A stretch of DNA of 18,942 nucleotides from Flavobacteriales bacterium UBA958 (lineage in GTDB: Bacteria > Bacteroidota > Bacteroidia > Flavobacteriales_D > Crocinitomicaceae). Within the stretch, counting starts at the first letter, position 1. Each line of letters begins with the position of its first letter. Positions 8,499 through 15,854 of the stretch are shown piece by piece. The translations under genes and the position numbers were made by a program. The DNA is taken from contig DBCM01000007.1 of NCBI GenBank assembly GCA_002293045.1, positions 3,844 through 22,785 on the forward strand, written 5' to 3'. Below the pieces are notes generated by a model, which saw nothing but the letters and a program-made list of their open reading frames with translations, did no database searches and was not told where the DNA came from.

Positions 8499-9318
8499 TT
8501 TTACACTTCCATTTATTCCGGAAAGACCACAAAAGCCTCGAAAAGAAGGGGTTACTATGATGATGGACAAGGGGATGGGCTTGAGGGAAACCGAACATTT
8601 CATCGAAGCATCCGCACATTTAACGGATTTGGTGAAATTTGGATTTGGAACTTCATACGTTACCAAAAACCTCGAAGAAAAAATCAAACTGTATAAAGAG
8701 GCAGGTATCCGTCCTTATTTAGGAGGAACCTTGTTTGAGGCGTTCTACGCGCGAGGCTTGGTGGATGACTATCAACGGCTATTAGATCGCCTCGGATTGG
8801 ACTTGGTAGAGATTTCCGATGGGTCAATTATCATTCCCCACAAAGAAAAGTGCAAGCTTATTAAACAAATGTCTAAATCGAGAACCGTGCTCTCAGAGGT
8901 TGGTTCTAAGGATTCGGGCATCATTGTTTCGCCATTTAAATGGGTGAGCTGGATGAAGGCAGAATTAAACGCGGGTTCATGGAAAGTAATTGCGGAAGGA
9001 CGTGAAGCAGGGAATGTTGGTGTATTTCGACCCAACGGCACCGCACACACGATGCTCATCAATCACATCATTGCTCGAGTAGACCCAACACAAATCCTTT
9101 GGGAAGCACCACAAAAGAATCAACAAGTGTGGTTCATCAAGTTATTCGGTGCGAATGTAAACCTCGGCAATATTGCACCCAATGATATGATTCCTTTGGA
9201 ATGTTTAAGACTGGGATTAAGGGGCGATACCTTCTTCGATTTTTTACCCCCAGATTATGCGGATCGCTTGAAACAAGTCAACGACGAGCAGGAAGCGCCA
9301 GAAGAGTCTGAAGAGTAA
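8491..9318 (+). CDS. comA: phosphosulfolactate synthase family protein (ComA-like)
   Basis: 275 residues. It resembles archaeal ComA, which adds sulfite to phosphoenolpyruvate to give (R)-phosphosulfolactate, the first step of coenzyme M synthesis in methanogens. Conserved blocks can be followed along the whole protein: MMDKG (24-28), VKFGFGTS (48-55), GGTLFEA (78-84), VEISDGS (106-112), LSEVG (134-138), EGREAG (169-174), WEAPQKNQQVWF (204-215), GANVNLGNI (220-228) and LRLGLRGDTF (239-248). A TIM-barrel enzyme with an apparently intact active site is therefore likely. A bacteroidete has no known use for coenzyme M; sulfolactate, cysteate or sulfonolipid metabolism is a guess. No comB or comC homologue is in this window. 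It is coupled to the TPR gene by an 8-base overlap and followed after 6 bases by the WD40 gene. Confidence 0.88.
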   Translation: MSNFTLPFIPERPQKPRKEGVTMMMDKGMGLRETEHFIEASAHLTDLVKFGFGTSYVTKNLEEKIKLYKEAGIRPYLGGTLFEAFYARGLVDDYQRLLDRLGLDLVEISDGSIIIPHKEKCKLIKQMSKSRTVLSEVGSKDSGIIVSPFKWVSWMKAELNAGSWKVIAEGREAGNVGVFRPNGTAHTMLINHIIARVDPTQILWEAPQKNQQVWFIKLFGANVNLGNIAPNDMIPLECLRLGLRGDTFFDFLPPDYADRLKQVNDEQEAPEESEE

Positions 9319-9324
9319 GCCCAG

Positions 9325-10182
9325 GTGTTTATCCTAAAATCAGAATACACGATTCATGAAGGCCCTATTTATGCCTTGGGAATTGCTGACCATATTGCAT
9401 TTACAGGATCCTCTGATAAAACCGTAAAATCCATTGATTTAAATACAGGAAATCTGCTTCCTTTTACGGTGCGCAGTGAGGCCTCACCGATTTCCCTGTT
9501 GTCTATTCATGCTGAACTCTTAGCAATTGGTTATTTAACGGGTGAATTTTATTTGATAAACCCCAACACACGAAAGGTGCTCTTTGAATATCATTTTACC
9601 GGAGATGGGGTGTTTTCGCTCTGTGTATTGAATTCTTCAACGATCGCGATTGGCCTTGGCTCTGGCAGCATGGGCATGCTTGATTTCGCAGCGTATGAGT
9701 GGCTCTATTTAGAACAACTTTCTTCCGATAAGATTCGTGCCATGGTTTTTCAAACGACCACCCATAACCTCTACTTGGCCTCCAAGTCGGGAGAGATTGT
9801 GGTTTTTAATACCGAAAAATTCATCATCCAAGAGCGTTGGCATGCCCATGACGGCGGGGTGAATTGCTTACTTTTGGCTTCTTCAAATCAATTGGTTTCT
9901 GGAGGAAAAGATGGCCATGTAACCGTTTGGAAAGCACAAGAGCGCATTAAATCCATTCCTGCGCATCGTGGAGTTATTTATGGAATTATTGAAGTAGGGG
10001 AGTTTCTCATTTCCTGCAGCAGGGATAAATCAATTAAGGTCTGGGAAATGGAAAGCTTGAAGCCCTTTCAAAAAATCACGTTTCATCAGCAATCAGTAAA
10101 TCAAGTGGTGCAACAAAATGCACATTCTTTCGTTACTGCTTCCGACGATCACCGAATCGCACATTGGATATATGCGGAATAA
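9325..10182 (+). CDS. WD40-repeat beta-propeller protein
   Basis: 285 residues with no signal peptide, so probably cytosolic. WD40 blades are clearest at the C-terminus: AHDGGVNCLLL through HVTVWKAQ (about 173-205), AHRGVIYGIIE through KSIKVWEME (about 213-242), and the closing FHQQSVNQVV through RIAHWIYAE (about 252-285). The N-terminus (HEGPIYALGI, then SSDKTVKSIDL) looks like the first blade. The total is consistent with one six- or seven-bladed propeller. The start is GTG at 9325, 6 bases after the comA stop, and no in-frame ATG lies nearby. The protein is likely a scaffold, with unknown partner. Its end overlaps the start of the DUF6089 gene by 11 bases. Confidence 0.85.
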   Translation: MFILKSEYTIHEGPIYALGIADHIAFTGSSDKTVKSIDLNTGNLLPFTVRSEASPISLLSIHAELLAIGYLTGEFYLINPNTRKVLFEYHFTGDGVFSLCVLNSSTIAIGLGSGSMGMLDFAAYEWLYLEQLSSDKIRAMVFQTTTHNLYLASKSGEIVVFNTEKFIIQERWHAHDGGVNCLLLASSNQLVSGGKDGHVTVWKAQERIKSIPAHRGVIYGIIEVGEFLISCSRDKSIKVWEMESLKPFQKITFHQQSVNQVVQQNAHSFVTASDDHRIAHWIYAE

Positions 10183-11011
10183 GTTGATTTTATTGGTTTT
10201 TTTACTCCTTGGCTTGCGTCAAATTAAGGCGCAACAAGCCACGTTTTTTTCGCAATCTGAATTGGGATTTTCCCTAGGCCAAATGTACTATATTGGAGAC
10301 TTAAATCCCTTTCTTCCTTTCAAGAATAGCCAATGGGCATTTAGTTTCATGTATCGCTATAATCTGCATTCACGGATGGCATTGAGGGTGTCTTATTTGC
10401 AGGGAAGCGTTCAAGCCGATGATAAGAATTCCTCGAATTCCATTTTAGTGAATCGCAACCTCAATTTTCATTCAGAGATAAAAGAACTGGCTGCTGGGGT
10501 TGAATTCTATTTTGCGCCCTTTTATTTTGGTAGAAAGAATGGACAAAAGCAAATCCAAGGGACGGCATACTTTTTAACGCAGCTTGGTGGGTTCTACATG
10601 AATCCAAAAACAAGCTTCAATGGGGAGGAGGTTGAATTACGCCCCCTGGGAACCGAAGGACAAGGAACGGTATTAAATAAAAAAGGCACCTACAGTAATT
10701 TTCAGTTGTGTGTTCCCCTTGGAATCGGCGCCAAAGCGCAGGTGGGAAAACGAGTTACTTTTAACGTCGATTTAGGAATTCGAAAAACATTTACGGATTA
10801 CATGGATGATGTTCATTCCGCCACCTATATAGACCCGGCAGTGTTAGGGCAGTATTCGGGAGAGGTAGCAGCGGCACTTTCTAACCAGAGTATAGACGGT
10901 GCACGGAATGGATATCGCGGGAATCCAAGCACCAAAGACTGGTATCTATATGCGGGCGGTATGGTAAGCGTTCGCCTTGGTAGGGGAAGAAAATGCTTCC
11001 AATTGCGTTAA
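10172..11011 (+). CDS. DUF6089-like outer-membrane beta-barrel protein
   Basis: 279 residues from the ATG at 10172. An earlier in-frame ATG at 10118 would place 18 extra residues before an obvious signal peptide (MRNKLILLVFLLLGLRQIKA), so it is rejected. After cleavage the protein is a series of alternating beta-strands (SELGFSLGQMYYIGDLNPF, then WAFSFMYRYNL and MALRVSYLQG), a pattern typical of the DUF6089 family of Bacteroidota. It ends with amphipathic strands and a short basic tail. It is presumably an 8- to 12-strand outer-membrane barrel of unknown function. It lies at the end of the rightward block, with its ATG inside the WD40 gene. Its TAA overlaps the stop of the convergent epimerase gene by 4 bases. 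Confidence 0.8.
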   Translation: MRNKLILLVFLLLGLRQIKAQQATFFSQSELGFSLGQMYYIGDLNPFLPFKNSQWAFSFMYRYNLHSRMALRVSYLQGSVQADDKNSSNSILVNRNLNFHSEIKELAAGVEFYFAPFYFGRKNGQKQIQGTAYFLTQLGGFYMNPKTSFNGEEVELRPLGTEGQGTVLNKKGTYSNFQLCVPLGIGAKAQVGKRVTFNVDLGIRKTFTDYMDDVHSATYIDPAVLGQYSGEVAAALSNQSIDGARNGYRGNPSTKDWYLYAGGMVSVRLGRGRKCFQLR

Positions 11012-12015
11012 TAATAGGCGTGTGGCAACAAATATTGCTGCACGTAATCAAAAACACCTTCCTTTAAGGTATAAAAGGCCTTAGTATAGCCTGATTCGCG
11101 CAATTTACTCATGCTTGCACAGGTGTAGTATTGGTAGGTTTCGCGGATATCAATCGGCGTATCTATGAATGAAATTTGTGGTTCCTTACCCATGGCCTCA
11201 AAGGTAAATCGAGCCAAATCAAAAAACGGATTGGCTTCCCCAGAACCTAGGTTGTATATCGCAGAATTTGGCCGTTGTTCCAATAAGAATACAATCACAT
11301 TCACTACATCCTTCACATATACAAAGTCCCTAGACTGGTATCCATCGGCAACATCTGCACGGTGTGATTTGAAAAGGCTCATGGTGCCCGTGGCTTGGAT
11401 TTGGTTAAAGGTATGCATCACCACAGAGGCCATTCTTCCCTTGTGATATTCGTTGGGACCGTAGACATTGAAGAACTTGAGCCCTGCCCAAAAGGGTGGT
11501 GTTTTTTCTTGCGCTAATGCCCATAAATCAAAATCTTGCTTGGATTGACCGTAGTGATTCATGGGTTTCAAGGATGGAATCAATGCATGGTCATCGCTAT
11601 ATCCATGTTCTCCATTTCCGTATGTAGCTGCGGAGGACGCATACACCAATGGAATCTGGTGTGTGGTACATATTTCCCAAATCTGAATCGAATAGTTGAG
11701 GTTAAGGTGGTCTAGCAGCGCTAAATCTTGTTCGGTGGTATTGGTACGAGCCCCGATATGAAGTACAGCCTCAACCTGCGTTGCATGTTGCCTAAACCAA
11801 TCAATAAACAGCGATCGATCAATGAATTCTACCTGAGAAGCATGTATAAAATTATCTTGTTTTCTTTCGATATTGAAATCATCTACCGCAACTAGGTGGT
11901 GTGTGTGTTTACGCGCATATTCTGCTAAAAGACACGATCCAATAAATCCCGCAGCCCCCGTGATTACAAGCGTAGGTTTATTATTCGGGTTTGGCATGAA
12001 GGCATTGTTTGACAT
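11008..12015 (-). CDS. rfaD: ADP-L-glycero-D-manno-heptose 6-epimerase (NAD-dependent epimerase family)
   Basis: 335 residues, slightly longer than E. coli HldD/RfaD (310) because of about 13 extra N-terminal residues; an internal start at Met7 is possible. It is an extended short-chain dehydrogenase with the Rossmann motif TGAAGFIG (19-26), the catalytic stretch YASSAATYG (125-133) and the Tyr155-x3-Lys159 pair (HYGQSK). The stretches DFNIERK, FKSHRADVADGYQSRDFVY and KFFNVYGPNEYHKG match RfaD rather than generic GalE enzymes. The enzyme inverts C6 of ADP-heptose for the lipopolysaccharide inner core. Its ATG shares one base with the stop of the upstream deoxynucleoside kinase (TAATG), so the two are cotranscribed. 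It converges with the DUF6089 gene, with no room for a terminator between them. Confidence 0.88.
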   Translation of the reverse strand: MSNNAFMPNPNNKPTLVITGAAGFIGSCLLAEYARKHTHHLVAVDDFNIERKQDNFIHASQVEFIDRSLFIDWFRQHATQVEAVLHIGARTNTTEQDLALLDHLNLNYSIQIWEICTTHQIPLVYASSAATYGNGEHGYSDDHALIPSLKPMNHYGQSKQDFDLWALAQEKTPPFWAGLKFFNVYGPNEYHKGRMASVVMHTFNQIQATGTMSLFKSHRADVADGYQSRDFVYVKDVVNVIVFLLEQRPNSAIYNLGSGEANPFFDLARFTFEAMGKEPQISFIDTPIDIRETYQYYTCASMSKLRESGYTKAFYTLKEGVFDYVQQYLLPHAYY

Positions 12016-12629
12016 TAAAACAAGCCGTGAATTTCACCATCAATCATATTAATAATCTTCCCTAAGTCTTCTTGACTTTCGGTAAAATTATTATTGTCGA
12101 TATCAATGATTAATAACTTGCCCTTGTCATAGGTTGAAATCCATGCCTCGTAGCGCTCATTCAAACGTTTCAAGTAATCCAAACGAATACTCTCTTCATA
12201 ATCTCTACCTCGTTTTTGGATGTGACTCACCAAGGTTGGTATGCTTGCACGCAAATAAATCAATAAATCGGGTGCTTTAACAAAGGAATCCATGAGGTTA
12301 AATAAAGAGAAATAGTTCTCGAAATCACGAGTAGTCATCAGCCCCATGGAATGCAAATTCGGCGCAAAAATATAAGCGTCTTCGTAAATCGTCCGGTCTT
12401 GGATGACCGTTTTTTCTTGCGAATGAATGTCTTGGATTTGTGAAAATCTACTGTTCAAGAAGTATACTTGTAAATTGAACGACCACCGTTGCATGTCTTC
12501 ATAAAAGTCATTCAAATAGGGATTTTGTTCCACGTCTTCAAAATGTGTTTCCCATCCATAATGTTTTGAAAGCATGTTGGTTAGTGTGGTTTTACCAGCA
12601 CCAATATTTCCGGCGATTGCAATGTGCAT
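12015..12629 (-). CDS. deoxynucleoside kinase
   Basis: 204 residues, the usual size of the dCK/dGK-like family. The P-loop GNIGAGKT lies at 7-14. The FEDVEQNPYLNDFYED segment supplies the substrate-binding acidic residues. The DRTIYEDA motif (78-85) is the family's DR(S/T) motif, and the arginine-rich lid KRGRDYEE spans about 139-146. It phosphorylates deoxynucleosides with ATP for nucleotide salvage in the cytosol; the base preference cannot be read from sequence. It has its own -7 element 27 bases upstream and overlaps the downstream epimerase start by one base. Confidence 0.92.
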   Translation of the reverse strand: MHIAIAGNIGAGKTTLTNMLSKHYGWETHFEDVEQNPYLNDFYEDMQRWSFNLQVYFLNSRFSQIQDIHSQEKTVIQDRTIYEDAYIFAPNLHSMGLMTTRDFENYFSLFNLMDSFVKAPDLLIYLRASIPTLVSHIQKRGRDYEESIRLDYLKRLNERYEAWISTYDKGKLLIIDIDNNNFTESQEDLGKIINMIDGEIHGLF

Positions 12630-12655
12630 TGATTTGATTTTAAGCGACTAAATTA

Positions 12656-12663
12656 CAAATTTA
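12656..12663 (-). promoter_or_regulatory. Bacteroidota-type -7 promoter element before the deoxynucleoside kinase
   Basis: Read on the minus strand this is TAAATTTG, an exact match to TAnnTTTG, with the G 26 bases before the ATG at 12629. It lies in the 54-base gap between this gene and the upstream propeller-like gene, so the kinase-epimerase pair can be transcribed on its own. No clear -33 element was found. Confidence 0.5.
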
Positions 12664-12683
12664 GGATTGAATTTTGGTGAATT

Positions 12684-13490
12684 TTAAGGCTGAATTATAA
12701 ACACTTTTAGTTCGTTCGGTGTTCTCGCAATTAATTGATTTCTAGATATATACAATTCAAGTATCGTTTCCGTTGTGGATATTTTGTAAACTTCATTCAC
12801 GCCTTCGAATAAATCTCGGTAATACAAGGTGTGCTCATTAACAAAGAAGAATCCATCGGCAAATGGAATCATCGCCTGATTTGTTTCCGAGGCAGAGCGC
12901 ACCACATTCATAAAGTCATCCATCAAGCAGATTTTGCCATCTGTGGAACTAATCCATAGTCCTGATTCATTTTCATTCAATGCGATGTCACCAGATATGC
13001 CGAGTATTCCTTGAAGATTGCTGACTCCTTGAACTTCAGTTTTAGTAACATAGTTAAACAGGATTAATTTGCTGTTCAGTTCATCGTAAAGCCAGATCAT
13101 GTCCGGGCGTTTACTGGATGCTACGGCACTCACATTAAGCAGGTCGAGCTCATCTAAATTGATGCAATCTCCATTCGCACTGAGCGTATTGTCTAATAAA
13201 CACAGCTGTTGTTGACTTTTTGAGAACACCATTACTTTCAACGAGTTGATGGTTTCAATGTCGTCAATCGTTTGCCATTTTTTCATGCTCTGCACCAACG
13301 ATCCAAATGAACTTTCTTTTCGTATTTCGTCGTTATTTACGAAATAAATAATCCCTTGTGGATCTATAAAACAGGATTTAGTATCCCTTGGTATGGGAAT
13401 CGTTCGGTCCGATTCAAGCCGCACTGGTTGACTAAGGCTTTTTCCCATTGCGAGGATGACCACCCATAGCGTGAAACTAAATTTATCCAT
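12684..13490 (-). CDS. secreted propeller-like protein of unknown function
   Basis: 268 residues. The hydrophobic N-terminus (MDKFSFTLWVVILAMGKSLS, followed by Q) is a likely signal peptide. The rest reads as repeated short beta-strands: CFIDPQGIIYFVNNDEI, KVMVFSKSQQQLCLLDN, MIWLYDELNSKLILFNY, SGLWISSTDGKICLMDD and GFFFVNEHTLYYRDL. This suggests an irregular beta-propeller of NHL or quinoprotein-like type, without cofactor motifs I can name. I do not recognise the family with certainty and assign no function. Its start codon lies inside the end of the GH3-family gene (8-base overlap, CATGGATAA), so it is translationally coupled to that enzyme. Confidence 0.75.
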   Translation of the reverse strand: MDKFSFTLWVVILAMGKSLSQPVRLESDRTIPIPRDTKSCFIDPQGIIYFVNNDEIRKESSFGSLVQSMKKWQTIDDIETINSLKVMVFSKSQQQLCLLDNTLSANGDCINLDELDLLNVSAVASSKRPDMIWLYDELNSKLILFNYVTKTEVQGVSNLQGILGISGDIALNENESGLWISSTDGKICLMDDFMNVVRSASETNQAMIPFADGFFFVNEHTLYYRDLFEGVNEVYKISTTETILELYISRNQLIARTPNELKVFIIQP

Positions 13491-14994
13491 GGAATGTGAG
13501 CAGTTCGTCTATGTACGTGCGGTTATTCATTACCCTCGGGATTTTGTGTTGTCCTCCGAATTTATCATTTTTTTTCATCCACGCGAAAAAGGTGCCAGGT
13601 TTGAGGATGCTTATTTTCAGCGGGAGCATGTTCAGGTTATTTACACGCTTGGTGTCGTAGTCTGAATTTACCTTACACATGCATTGGTCGAGTTGTTTAT
13701 CTGCATCGGGACTTAGTGCCATTTCTGAAGGGATTTCAATGGCCCATTCATGTCCACCAATCCCTTGTTCAAAGTCAAAATAGGGCGCTACGGTGTAATT
13801 ACTGATTTCTATGTTCTGTAGGGCCGACCACTGAGCAATCGCTTGCTCTACGTGCATCACCACTGCTTTTTCACCGAAGGCATTGATGTAATGCGCTGTG
13901 CGCCCACTTACCTTAAATCGAAAGGGGAAAAGCGAGGTAAAGGTGATGGTATCTCCGATAATGTAACGCCAAAGTCCCGCGCTTGTGGAGATTACCAAGG
14001 CGTATTCCACATGTAATGATACTTGTTCCAAGGTTAATACAATGGTTGAGTCAAGCCCCTTGAATGTTTCCATTGGAATGAATTCATAATACACTTGGGC
14101 ATCCGTAAGCAACAGTAAACCCTCTGATCCTAATTCGTCTTGCAATCCGAAATAACCTTCTGATGCATTGTAGGATTCAACGTAATTCATGGATGGGCTT
14201 CCGATGAGGGTGTCTAGTTGTTTTTGGTAGGGTGCTAGGCTCATTCCTCCATGGATATAGAGTTCTAAATTGGGCCACACTTCACGAAGGGTTGTCTTTC
14301 CAGCATGCTTCAATACGAGTTTACCGAAGGTAGTCATCCAACTTGGAACTCCGGCAATGATGGCAACATCTTCTTTCATGCTTGCTTCTGCCATGAGCAT
14401 GAGTTTTTCTTCCCAATCGGCGTGCAACACAATTTGTTTTTCTGGAATCCTGCGGAATTCGGTCCAAATGGGTAGATTATCAATAATAATAGCGGATAAG
14501 TCAGCAATGATGGCATGCTGATCAATGTTTTGAAGGCTATTGCTTCCGCCCAGAATTAGATGTTTTTTAGAGTAAAGTTTGCGGTTTGGTACATTGTGAT
14601 GATAGCAAGCTAGGAGGTCTTTTCCACCTGCGTAGTGCGAATGTTCGAGGCTATCCTTCGTTACAGGAAGCGTTTTAATCCGAGTTCCCGTGGTGCCGGA
14701 ACTTTTTGCAAACCATTTGGTATATCCTGGCCAAAGAACATCTTTTGCGCCATGAATGGCTTGTTGTATAAATGGTTCTAAGGAGGTGTAATCTTGCAAG
14801 GGTACCTGCCGCTGGAAATCTGCGATTGAGGCAATGTGCTCGAATCCATAAATTTTACCAAAGTTGGTGTGTTGGCCTGCGTCGACCAGGGTTTTGAGGA
14901 CCTTTAATTGAGATTCTACGGGAAAATCACGATACAGCTCAATGCGCTTTAAGCGGTAACGAATATAGGTGGAAAAGAGGGCGTCAACCAACAT
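13483..14994 (-). CDS. GH3 auxin-responsive promoter family acyl-adenylate-forming enzyme
   Basis: 503 residues. It belongs to the GH3 branch of the ANL (acyl-CoA synthetase/NRPS adenylation/luciferase) superfamily. In plants this branch conjugates jasmonate or indole acetate to amino acids; in bacteria the substrate is mostly unknown. Three nucleotide-binding motifs are visible: FAKSSGTTGTRIK (P-loop-like, SSGTTGT at 98-104), YNASEGYFG (275-283) and YIIGDT (344-349). A C-terminal lid domain follows, including KPGTFFAWMKK and GGQHKIPRV near the end. It probably activates a carboxylic acid with ATP and transfers it to an amine or thiol; acid and acceptor are unknown. No signal peptide, so cytosolic. 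It is preceded, 18 bases upstream, by a 32-residue membrane microprotein and overlaps the secreted propeller-like gene by 8 bases. Confidence 0.9.
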   Translation of the reverse strand: MLVDALFSTYIRYRLKRIELYRDFPVESQLKVLKTLVDAGQHTNFGKIYGFEHIASIADFQRQVPLQDYTSLEPFIQQAIHGAKDVLWPGYTKWFAKSSGTTGTRIKTLPVTKDSLEHSHYAGGKDLLACYHHNVPNRKLYSKKHLILGGSNSLQNIDQHAIIADLSAIIIDNLPIWTEFRRIPEKQIVLHADWEEKLMLMAEASMKEDVAIIAGVPSWMTTFGKLVLKHAGKTTLREVWPNLELYIHGGMSLAPYQKQLDTLIGSPSMNYVESYNASEGYFGLQDELGSEGLLLLTDAQVYYEFIPMETFKGLDSTIVLTLEQVSLHVEYALVISTSAGLWRYIIGDTITFTSLFPFRFKVSGRTAHYINAFGEKAVVMHVEQAIAQWSALQNIEISNYTVAPYFDFEQGIGGHEWAIEIPSEMALSPDADKQLDQCMCKVNSDYDTKRVNNLNMLPLKISILKPGTFFAWMKKNDKFGGQHKIPRVMNNRTYIDELLTFHG

Positions 14995-15012
14995 GGCAAA
15001 GCCCGATAATTA

Positions 15013-15111
15013 TTAACCGAAGACCAAGATTGAGCCAATTACCACAAGTAAAAGAATGGTGTAAATGGTTGCAACCGCTGCGGTACTTTCTTCAAAAAAT
15101 CGACCTGACAT
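15013..15111 (-). CDS. 32-residue single-helix membrane microprotein (proposed)
   Basis: A short minus-strand frame runs from ATG at 15111 to TAA at 15013. It encodes a polar N-terminus (MSGRFFEEST) followed by an uninterrupted hydrophobic stretch (AVATIYTILLLVVIGSILVF), ideal for one transmembrane helix, and then a terminal Gly. It fills the gap between the Bax-inhibitor gene and the GH3-family gene. Its ATG is 15 bases from the end of an exact TAnnTTTG -7 box, and its stop is 18 bases before the GH3-family start. Promoter position, helix composition and spacing support translation; I know of no named family. The N-out or N-in orientation cannot be told, although the acidic N-terminus gives little positive-inside signal beyond Arg4. 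Confidence 0.6.
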   Translation of the reverse strand: MSGRFFEESTAAVATIYTILLLVVIGSILVFG

Positions 15112-15126
15112 ATCCTAAAGTTTTTT

Positions 15127-15134
15127 CAAAGGTA
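15127..15134 (-). promoter_or_regulatory. Bacteroidota-type -7 promoter element for the microprotein/GH3 operon
   Basis: On the minus strand this is TACCTTTG, an exact TAnnTTTG match, 11 bases past the end of the Bax-inhibitor gene. The leader to the microprotein ATG at 15111 would be only about ten bases. A TTG at 15162-15160 is too far away (25-base spacer) to be a convincing -33 element. Confidence 0.55.
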
Positions 15135-15144
15135 AACATAAATT

Positions 15145-15852
15145 TTAATCTCGACTGCCCAATAAGCGCAACAAGGTCAAAAATAAATTCACAAATAAGA
15201 TATACAATTGCATTCCACCAATTAAGGCGAGTTTATTACGGGTTTCCGGAGAGAATTCTGGTGAATTGGCGACGTTCTTTAACTGTTGCATTTGATAGGC
15301 GATTAACCCGGTAAAAACAAAAACACCGATAATGGTAATTACCCAATCCATCATGCCGCTGCCAATAAACATGTTTAAGATGCTAGCAAGAATCATCCCG
15401 ATTAACACCATATACAAAAGGCTTCCGAACTTGGTAAGATCCGTTTTTGTAGTGTAGCCCAATATAGCCATGCCCGCAAACGCACCGGCAGTGACAAAAA
15501 AGGTAAAGGTAATCGCTTGGGTAGAATATGCCATGAAAATCACACTCAAGGTGCTTCCCATACTCGCCGAGTAGGCCACGAACAACGCAAGCAAAATAGG
15601 CATAGAAAGTCGTTGGAATCCCCATTGAATGACCATAGAAATCACCAACGGAGCGAACAGCATCACATAGAACAAGATGGAGGTTCCGCCATCACTGGTC
15701 ATAAACAATTGATCGAAAAGCAATTTGTTTGTACCCACGGCATAGGCAATTACGCCTGATATCGCCATAGCAGTAAACATGTAGCTGTAAACCGAGCGAA
15801 TAAAATTACTTGCAATACTCGCTTCGTACGTGTTGTTAGAATAATCTGTCAT
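15145..15852 (-). CDS. Bax inhibitor-1/YccA family membrane protein
   Basis: 235 residues, typical for bacterial BI-1/YccA/YetJ proteins, with seven hydrophobic segments starting at about residue 25 (YMFTAMAISGVIAYAVGT). The stretches TFTFFVTAGAFAGMAILGYT, GLIAYQMQQLKN and LYILFVNLFLTLLRLLG are the family's signature. Relatives form pH-sensitive calcium leak channels (Bacillus YetJ) or bind the FtsH protease (E. coli YccA); which applies here is unknown. It begins 2 bases after the folE stop, the last gene of the mtaB-PTPS-folE run, so it is probably cotranscribed with it. No terminator-like hairpin is visible between its stop and the next promoter. Confidence 0.92.
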   Translation of the reverse strand: MTDYSNNTYEASIASNFIRSVYSYMFTAMAISGVIAYAVGTNKLLFDQLFMTSDGGTSILFYVMLFAPLVISMVIQWGFQRLSMPILLALFVAYSASMGSTLSVIFMAYSTQAITFTFFVTAGAFAGMAILGYTTKTDLTKFGSLLYMVLIGMILASILNMFIGSGMMDWVITIIGVFVFTGLIAYQMQQLKNVANSPEFSPETRNKLALIGGMQLYILFVNLFLTLLRLLGSRD

Positions 15853-15854
15853 CG

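Noticed and set aside
10118..10171. Earlier start for the DUF6089-like gene
   Set aside because: It would put 18 residues ahead of an evident signal peptide and lengthen the overlap with the WD40 gene from 11 to 65 bases.
15030..15314. Plus-strand 94-codon frame across the end of the BI-1 gene and the microprotein
   Set aside because: It overlaps both the BI-1 C-terminus and the promoter and microprotein region in antisense, and its product is basic and low in structure. The minus-strand reading is better supported.
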